From NCBI RefSeq assembly GCF_003602095.1, contig NZ_RAHH01000002.1:1-64000 (forward strand): 64,000 bases of DNA, given 5' to 3'. Under the pieces are notes generated by a model. The model saw only the letters and a list, made by a program, of their open reading frames with translations, did no database searches and was not told the DNA's origin. The position numbers and the translations under genes were made by a program. How positions within the stretch are numbered: position 1 is the first letter of the stretch; every line of letters begins with the position of its first letter. This stretch comes from Rahnella woolbedingensis (lineage in GTDB: Bacteria; Pseudomonadota; Gammaproteobacteria; Enterobacterales; Enterobacteriaceae). This document shows, piece by piece, positions 51,427-61,244 of this stretch.

Positions 51427-54400
51427 TTAACCGATGGTCATCAGGCTCGCATTTCCGCCTGCCGCCGCAGTGTTGACGCTTAATGAGCGCTCATGCAGCA
51501 GACGCTCGAGCAGAATGTTATCCTCACCGCGCGCAAAACCCTGCACCGAGATAATCGCGCCGGAACGCTGGGCAATGGTCTGACACAGTTCGCGCAGCTG
51601 ATCGGCATCACCGTGATAAATCACCGCATCGAATACCGGTTCTGCATTCTGCCAGTCCTGGGTGAAATCCACGCGCTCCTGCACGGCTTTTGGCAGCAGG
51701 TTGAACAGGTCACGCTGCAATGGCGCTTCCGGCCACATAATGCGGCAACCGGTGGCGGTGACTGCCGCCAACTGGGTCAATGCATCGTCCTGATTATCGG
51801 CCAGCGCCAGAACACGTTCACGCGGGAGCAATGCGTAAGTGTTACGCTCGCCGGTCGGCCCCGGCAGGGTGCGCAATGTGCCGCCCTGGCTGGACTGAGC
51901 GAAACGCTCGCAAACTGCGACCAGCTCCTCACGATGTTTCTGTCCGGTAGCCCATTTTTGCAGCGCGCGGTGCGGTGCCAGCAGGGCTTCACGCACGGAC
52001 GTATCCAGCGGCAGTTCACGGTCCTGACGCAGCAACGTTTGCTGCACGGCATCCTGCGGACGGCTGCTCAGCAGGCGATAAAGATACAGCGGGCCACCGG
52101 CTTTGGGTCCGGTCCCGGACAACCCTTCGCCACCGAACGGCTGGACGCCAACGACCGCGCCGACCATGTTGCGGTTCACGTACATATTGCCGACGTGCGC
52201 CTGCTGTGTGACACGATGAATGGTTTCATCGATGCGGGTATGAATCCCCAGCGTCAGGCCATATCCGGCTGCATTAATCTGACCGATCAGCTTATCCAGA
52301 TCCTGACGGGCATAACGCACCACGTGCAACACCGGCCCGAAGATCTCTTTTTTCATCTCATCAAAGCTATCAAGTTCGATAAGCGTAGGTTTCACAAAGG
52401 TGCCGTGCGCCCATTCCTGCTGATCGGCAGTGAATTCCTGCGTCGCCTGATAAACGGTGCGACCTTTGGCGCGCATGTCATCGATGTGTTTTTCGATACC
52501 CGCTTTGGCTTCGGCGTCGATCACCGGCCCGATATCGGTACACAGGCGCTCAGGATTACCCATGCGACATTCCGCCATCGCACCGCGCAACATTTGCAGC
52601 GTGTGATCGGCGACGTCGTCCTGAATACACAGCACGCGCAGGGCGGAACAACGCTGACCGGCGCTGTCGAAAGCTGATGCGACCACATCGGTCACCACCT
52701 GTTCGGTCAGTGCGGAGGAATCAACAATCATCGCGTTCAGACCGCCGGTTTCTGCGATAAGCGGCGTCGGACGCCCTTGCGGATCCAGACGTCCGGCAAT
52801 GTTACGTTGCAAAATTCCCGCGACATCCGTCGAGCCGGTAAACAGCACGCCACGCACGCGTTCGTCATTCACCAGTTGCGAACCGACGGTTTCACCCTGA
52901 CCCGGCAGCAACTGCAATACGCCCGCCGGAACACCAGCTTCATGCAGAATACCCACGGCCAATGCCGCAATCAGCGGCGTCTGTTCCGCAGGTTTTGCCA
53001 GCACGCTGTTACCGGCGGCGAGGGCGGCCGCAATCTGACCGGTGAAAATGGCCAGCGGGAAGTTCCACGGGCTGATACACACCACCGGCCCGAGCGGACG
53101 GTGCGTGTCGTTGGCGAAATCTTCACGGATCTGACCGGCGTAATAATGCAGGAAGTCCACGGCTTCACGCACTTCGGCGATGGCGTTATTAAAGGTCTTT
53201 CCGGCTTCGCGCACCAGCACGCCGAGCAGGTTTTGCAACTGCGCTTCCATCAGTTCTGCACCACGTTGCAAGATTGCGGCGCGCTCTTCGGGAGGCGTCG
53301 CAAACCAGATAGCTCCGGCGGCGGCAGAAGCGTCCAGCGCACGGCTGATTTCTGCTTGTGTGGCTTCGCGGACATACCCGACGATATCGTTGCTCTGTGC
53401 CGGGTTAATCACCGGCAGGAACTCGCCTTCGTCAGTCTGAGCATCAATAATTGGCTGTGCTTTCACCGGATGGGTGGCGCTTTGCAGCAGGGCGCTGGAA
53501 AGGGAAGCCAGACGATGCTCGCTGGACATATCCAGACCGGAGGAATTCACGCGCTTGTCACCGTACAAATTACGCGGCAGGGCGATACGCGGATGCGGCA
53601 ATCCGACCTGACCTTCGCTGGCGGCCAGCGCTTCGACAGCCAGAACCGGATCGGCAACCAGTTCTTCGATAGGCAGTGTGGCATCGGCGATACGGTTAAC
53701 GAATGAGGTGTTGGCGCCGTTTTCCAGCAGGCGGCGGACCAGATATGCCAGCAGCGTTTCGTGGGTGCCGACCGGTGCATAAATACGGCAAGGGCGGTTC
53801 AGTTTGCCCTCGGAAATCTTGCCGACAACCTGCTCGTACAGTGGTTCACCCATGCCGTGCAGGCACTGGAACTCGTACTGACCCGGATAATAGTTATTGC
53901 CCGCCAGCTGATAAATAGCGGCCACGGTATGGGCGTTGTGTGTCGCGAACTGCGGGTAGATCAGGTTCGGCATCGCCAGCAGTTTGCGGGCGCACGCCAG
54001 ATAAGACACGTCGGTGTAAACCTTGCGGGTATAAACCGGATAATCTTCCAGACCTTCCACCTGCGCGCGCTTGATTTCGCTGTCCCAGTACGCGCCTTTC
54101 ACCAGACGGATCATCAGGCGACGGCGGCTGCGTTGCGCCAGATTAGTCAGGTAATCAATCACCATCGGGCAGCGCTTCTGGTAAGCCTGAATGACGAAAC
54201 CGATGCCATTCCAGCCCGCCAGTTCCGGTTCGAAACAGAGTTTTTCCAGCAGGTCGAGAGAGATTTCCAGACGATCCGCTTCTTCGGCGTCAATGTTAAT
54301 GCCGATATCATAACTGCGCGCCAGCAACGTCAGGGAAAGCAGGCGCGGGTATAACTCTTCCATCACACGTTCGTATTGCGCGCGGCTGTAACGCGGATGC

Positions 54401-55401
54401 AGGGCGGAAAGTTTGATGGAAATACCGGGGCCTTCATAAATCCCGCGACCGTTCGAGGCTTTGCCAATCGCGTTGATCGCCTGCTGATAAGACTGCAAAT
54501 ACGCCTGCGCGTCTTTTTCGGTCAGCGCCGCTTCACCCAGCATGTCGTAGGAATAGCGGAAACCTTTTTCTTCATGCTTACGGGCGTTCGCCAGCGCTTC
54601 TGCGATGGTTTCGCCGGTCACGAACTGTTCGCCCATCAGGCGCATCGCCATATCCACGCCTTTGCGGATCAGCGGCTCGCCACTTCTGCCGATAATGCGG
54701 TTCAGGGATTTCGACAGGCTGGCTTCGTTATGTGTCCCGACCAGTTTACCGGTGAACAGCAAACCCCAGGTGGCGGCATTGACGAACAATGAAGGACTGC
54801 GGCCGAGATGTGAATGCCAGTTACCGTTGCTGATTTTGTCGCGGATTAATGCGTCACGCGTGGGTTTATCAGGAATACGCAGCAGCGCTTCGGCCAGGCA
54901 CATTAGCGCCACGCCTTCCTGCGAGGAAAGGGAGAACTCCTGCAACAGGCTTTGCACCATACCGGCGCGGCCATTTGCACTCTTCTGGTTACGCAGTTTA
55001 GTGGCGATATCGGCGGCCAGTTTCAGCGCAGCGTCGCCGAGCGGGGCAGGTAAACGAGCCTGTTCCAGCAGCATGGATACGGCTTCAGGTTCCGGGCGAC
55101 GATAGGCGGCAGTAATAGCGGAACGGCTGACCGACTGCGGCAAAATCTGCTCGGCAAAATCAAGGAATGGCTGGTGCATTTCCTGAACCGCCGGTAACGC
55201 GGCATCTTCGCTTTCGCCAGCGGCAGCGCCGTTCAGCGCCGGAATTTCCGGCAACGCATCGCCGTTTTCCAGACGTTCCAGATAGGAAAAAATCGCCTGC
55301 TTAATCAGCCAGTGCGGCGTGCGGTCAATTTTATGCGCCGCCTCTTTTAGCCTGTCGCGTGTGCCTTCGTCCAGCTTCACGCCCATCGTTGTCATACCCA
55401 T
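51427..55401 (-). CDS. putA: Trifunctional PutA: proline dehydrogenase / P5C dehydrogenase / repressor
   Basis: Converts proline to glutamate in two steps at the membrane and represses the put genes when proline is absent. I start it at 55401 (1324 aa, E. coli 1320), nine bases after GGAG; the frame stays open to 55464. Domains: an N-terminal ribbon-helix-helix DNA-binding domain (about 1-50, TTMGVKLDEGTRDRLKEAA), an FAD-binding proline dehydrogenase barrel (about 260-610, with RLVKGAYWDSEIKRAQ) and an aldehyde dehydrogenase domain (about 650-1120). The last has the Glu in AETGGLNAM and the nucleophile Cys in SAGQRCSALR. A C-terminal domain ends NASLMTIG. Divergent from putP. Confidence 0.97.
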   Translation of the reverse strand: MGMTTMGVKLDEGTRDRLKEAAHKIDRTPHWLIKQAIFSYLERLENGDALPEIPALNGAAAGESEDAALPAVQEMHQPFLDFAEQILPQSVSRSAITAAYRRPEPEAVSMLLEQARLPAPLGDAALKLAADIATKLRNQKSANGRAGMVQSLLQEFSLSSQEGVALMCLAEALLRIPDKPTRDALIRDKISNGNWHSHLGRSPSLFVNAATWGLLFTGKLVGTHNEASLSKSLNRIIGRSGEPLIRKGVDMAMRLMGEQFVTGETIAEALANARKHEEKGFRYSYDMLGEAALTEKDAQAYLQSYQQAINAIGKASNGRGIYEGPGISIKLSALHPRYSRAQYERVMEELYPRLLSLTLLARSYDIGINIDAEEADRLEISLDLLEKLCFEPELAGWNGIGFVIQAYQKRCPMVIDYLTNLAQRSRRRLMIRLVKGAYWDSEIKRAQVEGLEDYPVYTRKVYTDVSYLACARKLLAMPNLIYPQFATHNAHTVAAIYQLAGNNYYPGQYEFQCLHGMGEPLYEQVVGKISEGKLNRPCRIYAPVGTHETLLAYLVRRLLENGANTSFVNRIADATLPIEELVADPVLAVEALAASEGQVGLPHPRIALPRNLYGDKRVNSSGLDMSSEHRLASLSSALLQSATHPVKAQPIIDAQTDEGEFLPVINPAQSNDIVGYVREATQAEISRALDASAAAGAIWFATPPEERAAILQRGAELMEAQLQNLLGVLVREAGKTFNNAIAEVREAVDFLHYYAGQIREDFANDTHRPLGPVVCISPWNFPLAIFTGQIAAALAAGNSVLAKPAEQTPLIAALAVGILHEAGVPAGVLQLLPGQGETVGSQLVNDERVRGVLFTGSTDVAGILQRNIAGRLDPQGRPTPLIAETGGLNAMIVDSSALTEQVVTDVVASAFDSAGQRCSALRVLCIQDDVADHTLQMLRGAMAECRMGNPERLCTDIGPVIDAEAKAGIEKHIDDMRAKGRTVYQATQEFTADQQEWAHGTFVKPTLIELDSFDEMKKEIFGPVLHVVRYARQDLDKLIGQINAAGYGLTLGIHTRIDETIHRVTQQAHVGNMYVNRNMVGAVVGVQPFGGEGLSGTGPKAGGPLYLYRLLSSRPQDAVQQTLLRQDRELPLDTSVREALLAPHRALQKWATGQKHREELVAVCERFAQSSQGGTLRTLPGPTGERNTYALLPRERVLALADNQDDALTQLAAVTATGCRIMWPEAPLQRDLFNLLPKAVQERVDFTQDWQNAEPVFDAVIYHGDADQLRELCQTIAQRSGAIISVQGFARGEDNILLERLLHERSLSVNTAAAGGNASLMTIG

Positions 55402-55926
55402 GCGCAACCACTCCATATGAAAAGGTTCAGGTGAGTTCATTAACTTTATAGCAAGCAATATCATCTATGTTGCAACCTTGTGCAACCTTGTTAATGCAGG
55501 AAGTATGCCTGATGTGATTTATTTGGCATTTTTAACAAACAGCGGCGCCTGAAAAAGCAATTTTTAGCCGATAACGCAATAGACAGAAGGGTTGCAGCGG
55601 GTGCAACTGACAGAGTTGCAACGTGCAACCCGGATACAAGATAACTGTGATGAAGCGTGAGTTTTAGGTATCAAAATTGTTAAAACAATTGAAAACTCAT
55701 CACCGCTGGACCAGTATCCGGCACGACAGGTTTTTTGAACAATAACCAAACTATTGACGCTGACTATTGAAGCGCAAATATAAAAAACATGGAGAGTAAT
55801 GCTGAAACTACAGCCGGTTTCAGCCATCATCTCGCCCCGGCAGGTTTTGACCGTCCTATAAGAGCAGGGCGTCAGGACAGACAGATGCCGGACAACATCG
55901 CAAATAAGAAGAAAGTGGAGAATAGA
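55402..55926. promoter_or_regulatory. putA-putP control region with PutA operator motifs
   Basis: A 525-bp divergent promoter region. The PutA-binding core GTTGCA or its complement TGCAAC occurs at 55469-55474, 55481-55486, 55591-55596, 55602-55607, 55615-55620 and 55624-55629, in two clusters about 110 bp apart, one near each promoter. E. coli PutA is known to bind several GTTGCA sites in the put intergenic DNA. An open frame continues upstream of putP from 55789 but is not needed for the protein. Confidence 0.85.
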
Positions 55927-57411
55927 ATGACAATGGGCACACCGATGCTGGTGACGTTTTGTGTTTATATTTTCGGGATGATTTTAATTGGGCTCATCGC
56001 GTATTTACGAACCAAAAACTTTGATGACTATATTCTGGGCGGACGCAGTTTAGGCAGCGTGGTGACGGCGCTTTCTGCCGGTGCTTCAGATATGAGCGGC
56101 TGGCTGCTAATGGGTTTACCGGGCGCGATTTTCATTTCCGGAATTTCCGAAAGCTGGATTGCGATTGGTCTGACGATCGGCGCTTACCTGAACTGGAAGC
56201 TGGTCGCGGGGCGGTTGCGTGTCCATACCGAAGCCAATAATAACGCGCTGACGCTACCGGATTACTTCACACATCGTTTTGAAGATTCCAGCAAACTGCT
56301 GCGTATTATCTCCGCGATTGTGATCCTGGTGTTCTTCACCATTTATTGTGCGTCCGGCATTGTCGCCGGTGCACGTCTGTTTGAAAGTACCTTTGGCATG
56401 ACGTACCAGACCGCACTGTGGGCCGGTGCGGCAGCGACCATCCTCTATACCTTTATTGGCGGTTTCCTGGCGGTCAGCTGGACGGATACCGTGCAGGCCA
56501 GCCTGATGATTTTCGCCCTGATCCTCACGCCGGTGATCGTCATCCTCGCGGTCGGTGGCATTGATACCTCCATGATGGTGATCCACGCTAAGAATCCTGA
56601 ATACACCGACATGTTTAAAGGCATGAATCTGGTGGCGATCTTGTCACTGCTGGGCTGGGGACTGGGGTATTTTGGTCAGCCACACATTCTGGCGCGTTTT
56701 ATGGCGGCTGATTCCCATCACACCATCCGCAGCGCACGCCGGATCAGTATGACCTGGATGATTCTGTGTCTGGCAGGCACCATCGGGGTGGGCTTCTTCG
56801 GGATTGCGTACTTCAGCAATAATCCGGGCGAAGCAGGCAACGTGACGCAAAACGGGGAGCGCGTGTTCATTGAGCTGGCGAAAATCCTGTTCAATCCGTG
56901 GATTGCCGGTATTTTGCTGTCCGCCATTCTGGCGGCGGTGATGAGTACGCTAAGCTGTCAGCTGCTGGTGTGTTCGAGTGCGATAACGGAAGACTTGTAC
57001 AAAGCGTTCCTGCGCAAAGGGGCAAGTCAGCGTGAGCTGGTGTGGATTGGTCGTCTGATGGTGCTGGTGGTGGCACTGGTGGCGATTGCGCTGGCGGCAA
57101 ATCCTGAGAACCGCGTGCTGGGTCTGGTGAGTTACGCATGGGCTGGTTTCGGTGCGGCATTTGGTCCGGTTATCCTGATTTCGGTCATGTGGAAACGCAT
57201 GACGCGCAACGGCGCGCTGGCAGGCATGATCGTCGGTGCGGTGACGGTTATCCTGTGGAAGCAATACGGCTGGACGGAACTGTACGAAATCATTCCGGGC
57301 TTTATCTTCGCCTCGCTGGCTATCTGGATTGTCAGCCTGATGGGACGCAAACCTTCTGCTGCGGTGGAAGAGCGCTTCATCAACGCAGAAGCGGAATATA
57401 ATACCATCTGA
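55927..57411 (+). CDS. putP: Sodium/proline symporter PutP
   Basis: SSS-family inner-membrane transporter that imports proline with Na+. I start it at the ATG 55927 behind GTGGAG (494 aa; E. coli 502). The N terminus TPMLVTFCVYIFGMILIGLIA, the Na+/proline site region GGRSLGSVVTALSAGASDMSGWLLMGLPGA (quoted in part as SAGASDMSGWLLMGLPGA) near residue 50 and GFGAAFGPVIL near residue 410 are conserved. About 13 TM segments. Controlled, by inference, by PutA through the shared region. Confidence 0.97.
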   Translation: MTMGTPMLVTFCVYIFGMILIGLIAYLRTKNFDDYILGGRSLGSVVTALSAGASDMSGWLLMGLPGAIFISGISESWIAIGLTIGAYLNWKLVAGRLRVHTEANNNALTLPDYFTHRFEDSSKLLRIISAIVILVFFTIYCASGIVAGARLFESTFGMTYQTALWAGAAATILYTFIGGFLAVSWTDTVQASLMIFALILTPVIVILAVGGIDTSMMVIHAKNPEYTDMFKGMNLVAILSLLGWGLGYFGQPHILARFMAADSHHTIRSARRISMTWMILCLAGTIGVGFFGIAYFSNNPGEAGNVTQNGERVFIELAKILFNPWIAGILLSAILAAVMSTLSCQLLVCSSAITEDLYKAFLRKGASQRELVWIGRLMVLVVALVAIALAANPENRVLGLVSYAWAGFGAAFGPVILISVMWKRMTRNGALAGMIVGAVTVILWKQYGWTELYEIIPGFIFASLAIWIVSLMGRKPSAAVEERFINAEAEYNTI

Positions 57412-57438
57412 TAAACCTCTGTTCAGAGGTCGCACATT

Positions 57439-57462
57439 ACGGGGTCTTCCTGACCCCGTTTT
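57439..57462 (+). terminator. Terminator after putP
   Basis: ACGGGGTC (57439-57446) pairs with GACCCCGT (57452-57459) around a 5-nt loop and is followed by TTT. It lies 27 bp after the putP stop. Confidence 0.85.
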
Positions 57463-57585
57463 GCCACATTTCCCGACACGTTGCCCGCAAGTTTCTCGCC
57501 ACAGAACGCTCCCGCCTGACTTTTCATGCGCATTTGCGCAGACATCTTCAAAAAAGAAACGGTTACCTCTTGTATTTCTTTTTGC

Positions 57586-57604
57586 AAGAATGATAATCAC
57601 TATC
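57586..57604 (+). promoter_or_regulatory. Fur box of the efeUOB operon
   Basis: AAGAATGATAATCACTATC matches the 19-bp Fur consensus GATAATGATAATCATTATC at 16 of 19 positions. It lies 70 bp upstream of efeU, so the operon should be repressed when iron is abundant. Confidence 0.85.
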
Positions 57605-57673
57605 GTTTCCTTTTACTTTTCTTTACAGAGACCTTACAGTTTTTGCCGATCAACGGGGTCAGGAGTTTGCGCT

Positions 57674-58525
57674 ATGTTCGTTCCGTTTCTCATTATGTTT
57701 CGCGAAGGGCTGGAAGCGGCGCTGATTGTCAGCCTGATCGCCAGCTATCTAAAACGGACGCAACGCGGGCAGTGGCTCGGTGTGGTCTGGATTGGCGTGT
57801 TCGTCGCTGCGGCGTTATGTCTGGCGCTGGGGATTTTCATCAACGCCACTACCGGTGAATTTCCGCAAAAACAGCAGGAATTATTTGAGGGGATTGTCGC
57901 CGTGGTCGCGGTGTGCATTCTGACCTACATGGTGTTCTGGATGCGCAAAGTGTCCCGTTCAATCAAAGTGCATCTGGAAGGCGCGATTGATAATGCGCTG
58001 AATTCCGGACGCGGGCAGGGCTGGGCACTGGTGGCGATGGTGTTTTTTGCCGTCGCGCGTGAAGGCCTGGAATCGGTATTTTTCCTGCTGGCAGCCTTTC
58101 AGCAGGACGTGGGAATTGCAGCACCTGTTGGCGCAATGCTCGGGCTGGGCGCTGCCATCGTGCTGGGTTTCCTCATCTACTACGGCGGTGTGAAACTGCA
58201 TCTGGCCAAATTCTTCAAATGGACCAGCCTGTTTATTCTGTTCGTTGCAGCCGGTCTGGCAGCGGGCGCTGCCCGCGCGTTTCACGAAGCGGGATTATGG
58301 AACGGTTTGCAGGATATCGCGTTTGATTTAAGCAATACGCTCTCCACGCATTCTCTGTTCGGCACCCTGCTGGAAGGGATGTTTGGTTATCAGGAAGCGC
58401 CAAGCGTCAGCGAAGTGCTGGTCTATTTCCTGTACCTGATCCCGGCGCTGTTCTTCTTCTTTATGCCTCAGGGGAAATCCTCTGTGGCTGGCGCGGCCTC
58501 TGCCGGGCAAAAAACACAACGTTAG
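57674..58525 (+). CDS. efeU: Iron permease EfeU (FTR1/OFeT family)
   Basis: Inner-membrane high-affinity iron transporter. Started at the ATG 57674 behind AGGAG, giving 283 residues (E. coli 276); the open frame runs further upstream but has no signal. About seven TM segments. The two iron-binding REGLE motifs are present as MFREGLEAALI at residues 8-18 and VAREGLESVFF near residue 135. First gene of an intact efeUOB operon. The gene is intact, unlike the frameshifted copy in E. coli K-12. Confidence 0.94.
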   Translation: MFVPFLIMFREGLEAALIVSLIASYLKRTQRGQWLGVVWIGVFVAAALCLALGIFINATTGEFPQKQQELFEGIVAVVAVCILTYMVFWMRKVSRSIKVHLEGAIDNALNSGRGQGWALVAMVFFAVAREGLESVFFLLAAFQQDVGIAAPVGAMLGLGAAIVLGFLIYYGGVKLHLAKFFKWTSLFILFVAAGLAAGAARAFHEAGLWNGLQDIAFDLSNTLSTHSLFGTLLEGMFGYQEAPSVSEVLVYFLYLIPALFFFFMPQGKSSVAGAASAGQKTQR

Positions 58526-58598
58526 TTGTTTAAAGTTAAGTGTTTGAAGTTAATTGTTTAAACCTGTTTATCACTTTGCCTTTGTCATGGAGTTGTAC

Positions 58599-59726
58599 AT
58601 GCCACATTTTCGCCGTAAAGCTTTACAGATTGCACTGCTGTCTCTGCCAGCTTTTGCGCTGAGCGCTAACGTACTGGCAGCCGACGTTCGTCAGGTCAAA
58701 ATTACTGTGAACGATAAACAGTGTGAACCGATGGCGCTGAGCGTGCCGGCCGGTAAAACACAGTTTGTTATCCACAATGACAGCCAGAAAAACCTGGAAT
58801 GGGAAATTCTGAAAGGCGTGATGGTGGTGGAAGAGCGTGAAAACGTCGCACCGGGCTTCACTCAGAAAATGACTGCCAATCTGGAGCCGGGCGAATATGA
58901 CATGACCTGCGGCCTGCTGAGCAATCCGAAAGGCAAACTGACCGTGACCGCAGAAGGCGCGGCGGTTTCGGCTAAGCCGGACGCGATGGCGCTGGTCGGG
59001 CCGATTGCAGAATATAAAGTGTATGTTACACAGCAGGTTGCTGAACTGGTATCACACACCAAAGCCTTCACTGACGCGATTAAGAAAGGCGACCTGGCGA
59101 AAGCGCAGTCCCTTTACGCTTCGACCCGCGTTTATTACGAGCGCATCGAACCGATTGCTGAACTGTTCTCTGATCTCGACGGCAGCATCGATGCGCGTGA
59201 AGACGATTTCGAGAAAAAAGCGGAAGATCCGAACTTCACCGGTTTCCACCGTCTGGAGAAAATCCTCTTCGCCGATAAAACCACCCAAGGCGCGGAGCCT
59301 TTCGCTGACAAGCTTTACACCGACACGGTCGATCTGCAAAAACGCATCACTGACCTGACCTTCCCGCCAGGCAAAGTGGTCGGCGGCGCGGCAGGGCTTA
59401 TCGAAGAAGTGGCAGCCAGCAAAATCAGCGGTGAAGAAGACCGTTACAGCCGCACAGACCTGTGGGATTTCCGCGCTAACCTCGACGGCGCACAGAAAAT
59501 CGTTAACCTGCTGCGTCCGCTGTTGGAAAAAGCCGACAAACCGCTGCTGGATAAAATCGACGCAAACTTCAAAACGGTTGATACCCTGCTGGATAAATAC
59601 AAAACCAAAGACGGTTATGAGAATTACGAAAAACTGTCCGATGCAGACCGTAACGCCATGAAAGGCCCGATCACCACGCTGGCCGAAGATCTGGCCAAAC
59701 TGCGCGGTGTGTTAGGTTTAGATTGA
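58599..59726 (+). CDS. efeO: Periplasmic iron-uptake protein EfeO (cupredoxin + M75)
   Basis: Periplasmic component of the EfeUOB ferrous-iron system. Started at the ATG 58599 six bases after GGAG, giving 375 residues, equal to E. coli EfeO. A signal peptide covers about residues 1-28. The N-terminal cupredoxin-like domain has [18 protein letters not shown] and [15 protein letters not shown]-terminal peptidase-M75 domain has the metal motif [26 protein letters not shown] (quoted in part as [12 protein letters not shown]) and [22 protein letters not shown] (quoted in part as [16 protein letters not shown]). Confidence 0.96.
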   Translation: MPHFRRKALQIALLSLPAFALSANVLAADVRQVKITVNDKQCEPMALSVPAGKTQFVIHNDSQKNLEWEILKGVMVVEERENVAPGFTQKMTANLEPGEYDMTCGLLSNPKGKLTVTAEGAAVSAKPDAMALVGPIAEYKVYVTQQVAELVSHTKAFTDAIKKGDLAKAQSLYASTRVYYERIEPIAELFSDLDGSIDAREDDFEKKAEDPNFTGFHRLEKILFADKTTQGAEPFADKLYTDTVDLQKRITDLTFPPGKVVGGAAGLIEEVAASKISGEEDRYSRTDLWDFRANLDGAQKIVNLLRPLLEKADKPLLDKIDANFKTVDTLLDKYKTKDGYENYEKLSDADRNAMKGPITTLAEDLAKLRGVLGLD

Positions 59727-59732
59727 TAAGAA

Positions 59733-59758
59733 CTCCTCCCCCTTCGCAGGGGGAGGAG
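59733..59758. repeat. Palindromic intergenic hairpin, efeO-efeB
   Basis: CTCCTCCCCC and GGGGGAGGAG form a 10-bp stem around TTCGCA. The core TTCGCA is the reverse complement of the TGCGAA core in the 61080 copy and in the long direct repeats. Located 6 bp after efeO; probably an mRNA-stabilising or REP-like element. Confidence 0.75.
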
Positions 59759-59778
59759 CGTAATACTGAGGCATAGCA

Positions 59779-61074
59779 ATGAGTCACAAAAACAATAATC
59801 AGGATGACGTTTCTTCTTCCCGTCGCAGCTTATTAAAAGGCGTGGGATTGTTAGGCGGGGCATTTGCCCTGGGCGGCGCAGCCACTGCGCAGGCTGAAAA
59901 AACACCCGGAGCAAAAAAAGAATACACGCCAGGCACCGTTTCCCCGGACGAACGCTGGGGCAAACAGCCGTATTATGGCGAACATCAGGCGGGCATTTTA
60001 ACGCCACAACAGGCCTCGATGATGCTGGTGTCCTTTGACGTGCTGGCGACTCATAAAGCTGATCTGGAGCGTCTGTTCCGTCTGCTGGATTCCCGTTTTG
60101 CTTTTCTGACCACCGGCGGCACCCCGCCATCACTGGATCCGAAATTCCCGCCGATGGATTCCGGGGTTATGGGCGCAGAAATTTACCCCGACAACCTGAC
60201 GATGACTCTCTCCGTTGGCGAATCCCTGTTTGATGAGCGCTTTGGTCTGGCACCGCACAAACCGCTGAAATTAAGCCGCATGACGCGTTTCCCGAATGAT
60301 TCACTCGACGCGAAACTGTGTCACGGCGATCTGTCTCTGCAAATCTGCGCCAACAACAGCGACACCGTGGTTCACGCACTGCGTGACATTATTAAATACA
60401 CGCCGGATTTGCTCAGTGTGCGCTGGCGTCGTGATGGTTTTATTTCTTCCCATGCCGCGCGCAGTCAGGGCAAAGAGACGCCGGTTAACCTGCTGGGCTT
60501 CAAAGACGGCACGGCCAATCCCGATTCCAAAGACAAACCGCTGATGGATAAAACCATCTGGGTGACGCCAGATCAGTCAGAACCGGCCTGGACAACAGGG
60601 GGCAGCTATCAGGTTACCCGACTGATCCCGTTCAAAGTGGAATTCTGGGATCGCACGCCGTTGCAGGAACAGCAATCCATTTTTGGCCGCCATAAAGCTA
60701 CCGGCGCGCCACTGGGCATGGAAAAAGAACACGATGTGCCCGATTACACCAAAGATCCCGAAGGCAAAGTGATCCCGCTGGACGCGCATATCCGGCTGGC
60801 CAACCCGCGCACTAAAGAGACCGACGACAACCTGATGCTGCGACGGGGCTACAGCTATTCGCTGGGTGTGACGAATTCCGGACAACTGGAGATGGGACTT
60901 GTCTTTGTCTGCTATCAGCATGATCTGGAGAAAGGATTCCTGACGGTGCAAAAACGCCTGAACGGTGAAGCGCTGGAAGAATATATCCGGCCAAATGGCG
61001 GCGGTTTCTTCTTCACGCTGCCGGGGAATAAAGATGAAAGTCATTACCTCGGACAATCGTTAATCGAAGCCTGA
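59779..61074 (+). CDS. efeB: Dye-decolorising haem peroxidase EfeB (Tat-exported)
   Basis: Periplasmic DyP-type peroxidase of the EfeUOB system, implicated in ferrous iron oxidation or haem iron release. The 431-residue protein has a twin-arginine signal ([15 protein letters not shown], Arg15-Arg16) ending near AQAE. The DyP GxxDG motif GFKDGTANP lies near residue 237, and the C-terminal haem-binding half has [22 protein letters not shown] (quoted in part as [10 protein letters not shown]). GAGG lies seven bases before the ATG. Confidence 0.96.
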   Translation: MSHKNNNQDDVSSSRRSLLKGVGLLGGAFALGGAATAQAEKTPGAKKEYTPGTVSPDERWGKQPYYGEHQAGILTPQQASMMLVSFDVLATHKADLERLFRLLDSRFAFLTTGGTPPSLDPKFPPMDSGVMGAEIYPDNLTMTLSVGESLFDERFGLAPHKPLKLSRMTRFPNDSLDAKLCHGDLSLQICANNSDTVVHALRDIIKYTPDLLSVRWRRDGFISSHAARSQGKETPVNLLGFKDGTANPDSKDKPLMDKTIWVTPDQSEPAWTTGGSYQVTRLIPFKVEFWDRTPLQEQQSIFGRHKATGAPLGMEKEHDVPDYTKDPEGKVIPLDAHIRLANPRTKETDDNLMLRRGYSYSLGVTNSGQLEMGLVFVCYQHDLEKGFLTVQKRLNGEALEEYIRPNGGGFFFTLPGNKDESHYLGQSLIEA

Positions 61075-61079
61075 CATGA

Positions 61080-61106
61080 CTCCTCCCCCTGCGAACGGGG
61101 GAGGAG
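61080..61106. repeat. Palindromic intergenic hairpin, after efeB
   Basis: CTCCTCCCCC (61080-61089) and GGGGGAGGAG (61097-61106) form a 10-bp stem around TGCGAAC. It has the opposite core orientation to the copy at 59733, so efeB is bracketed by an inverted pair. It lies 5 bp after the efeB stop. Confidence 0.75.
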
Positions 61107-61244
61107 CAAATCCAGAAATCCTTTTTACGCTTCGTTACGCAATTCACGACCTGTTAATACTCCGCTTCATCCATAAAAATCTCCGTAATGTCATGATGAT
61201 AAATCGCGAAAATGATTTATCACGATGCCTGCCCTGAGATTGCT

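Noticed and set aside
55789-55926. 46-codon N-terminal extension of putP
   Set aside because: PutP homologues start at the ATG 55927, which has a good ribosome site. The extension has no membrane or signal character.
57461-57673. 71-codon N-terminal extension of efeU
   Set aside because: It would cross the Fur box and promoter. The ATG 57674 with AGGAG gives the normal protein length.
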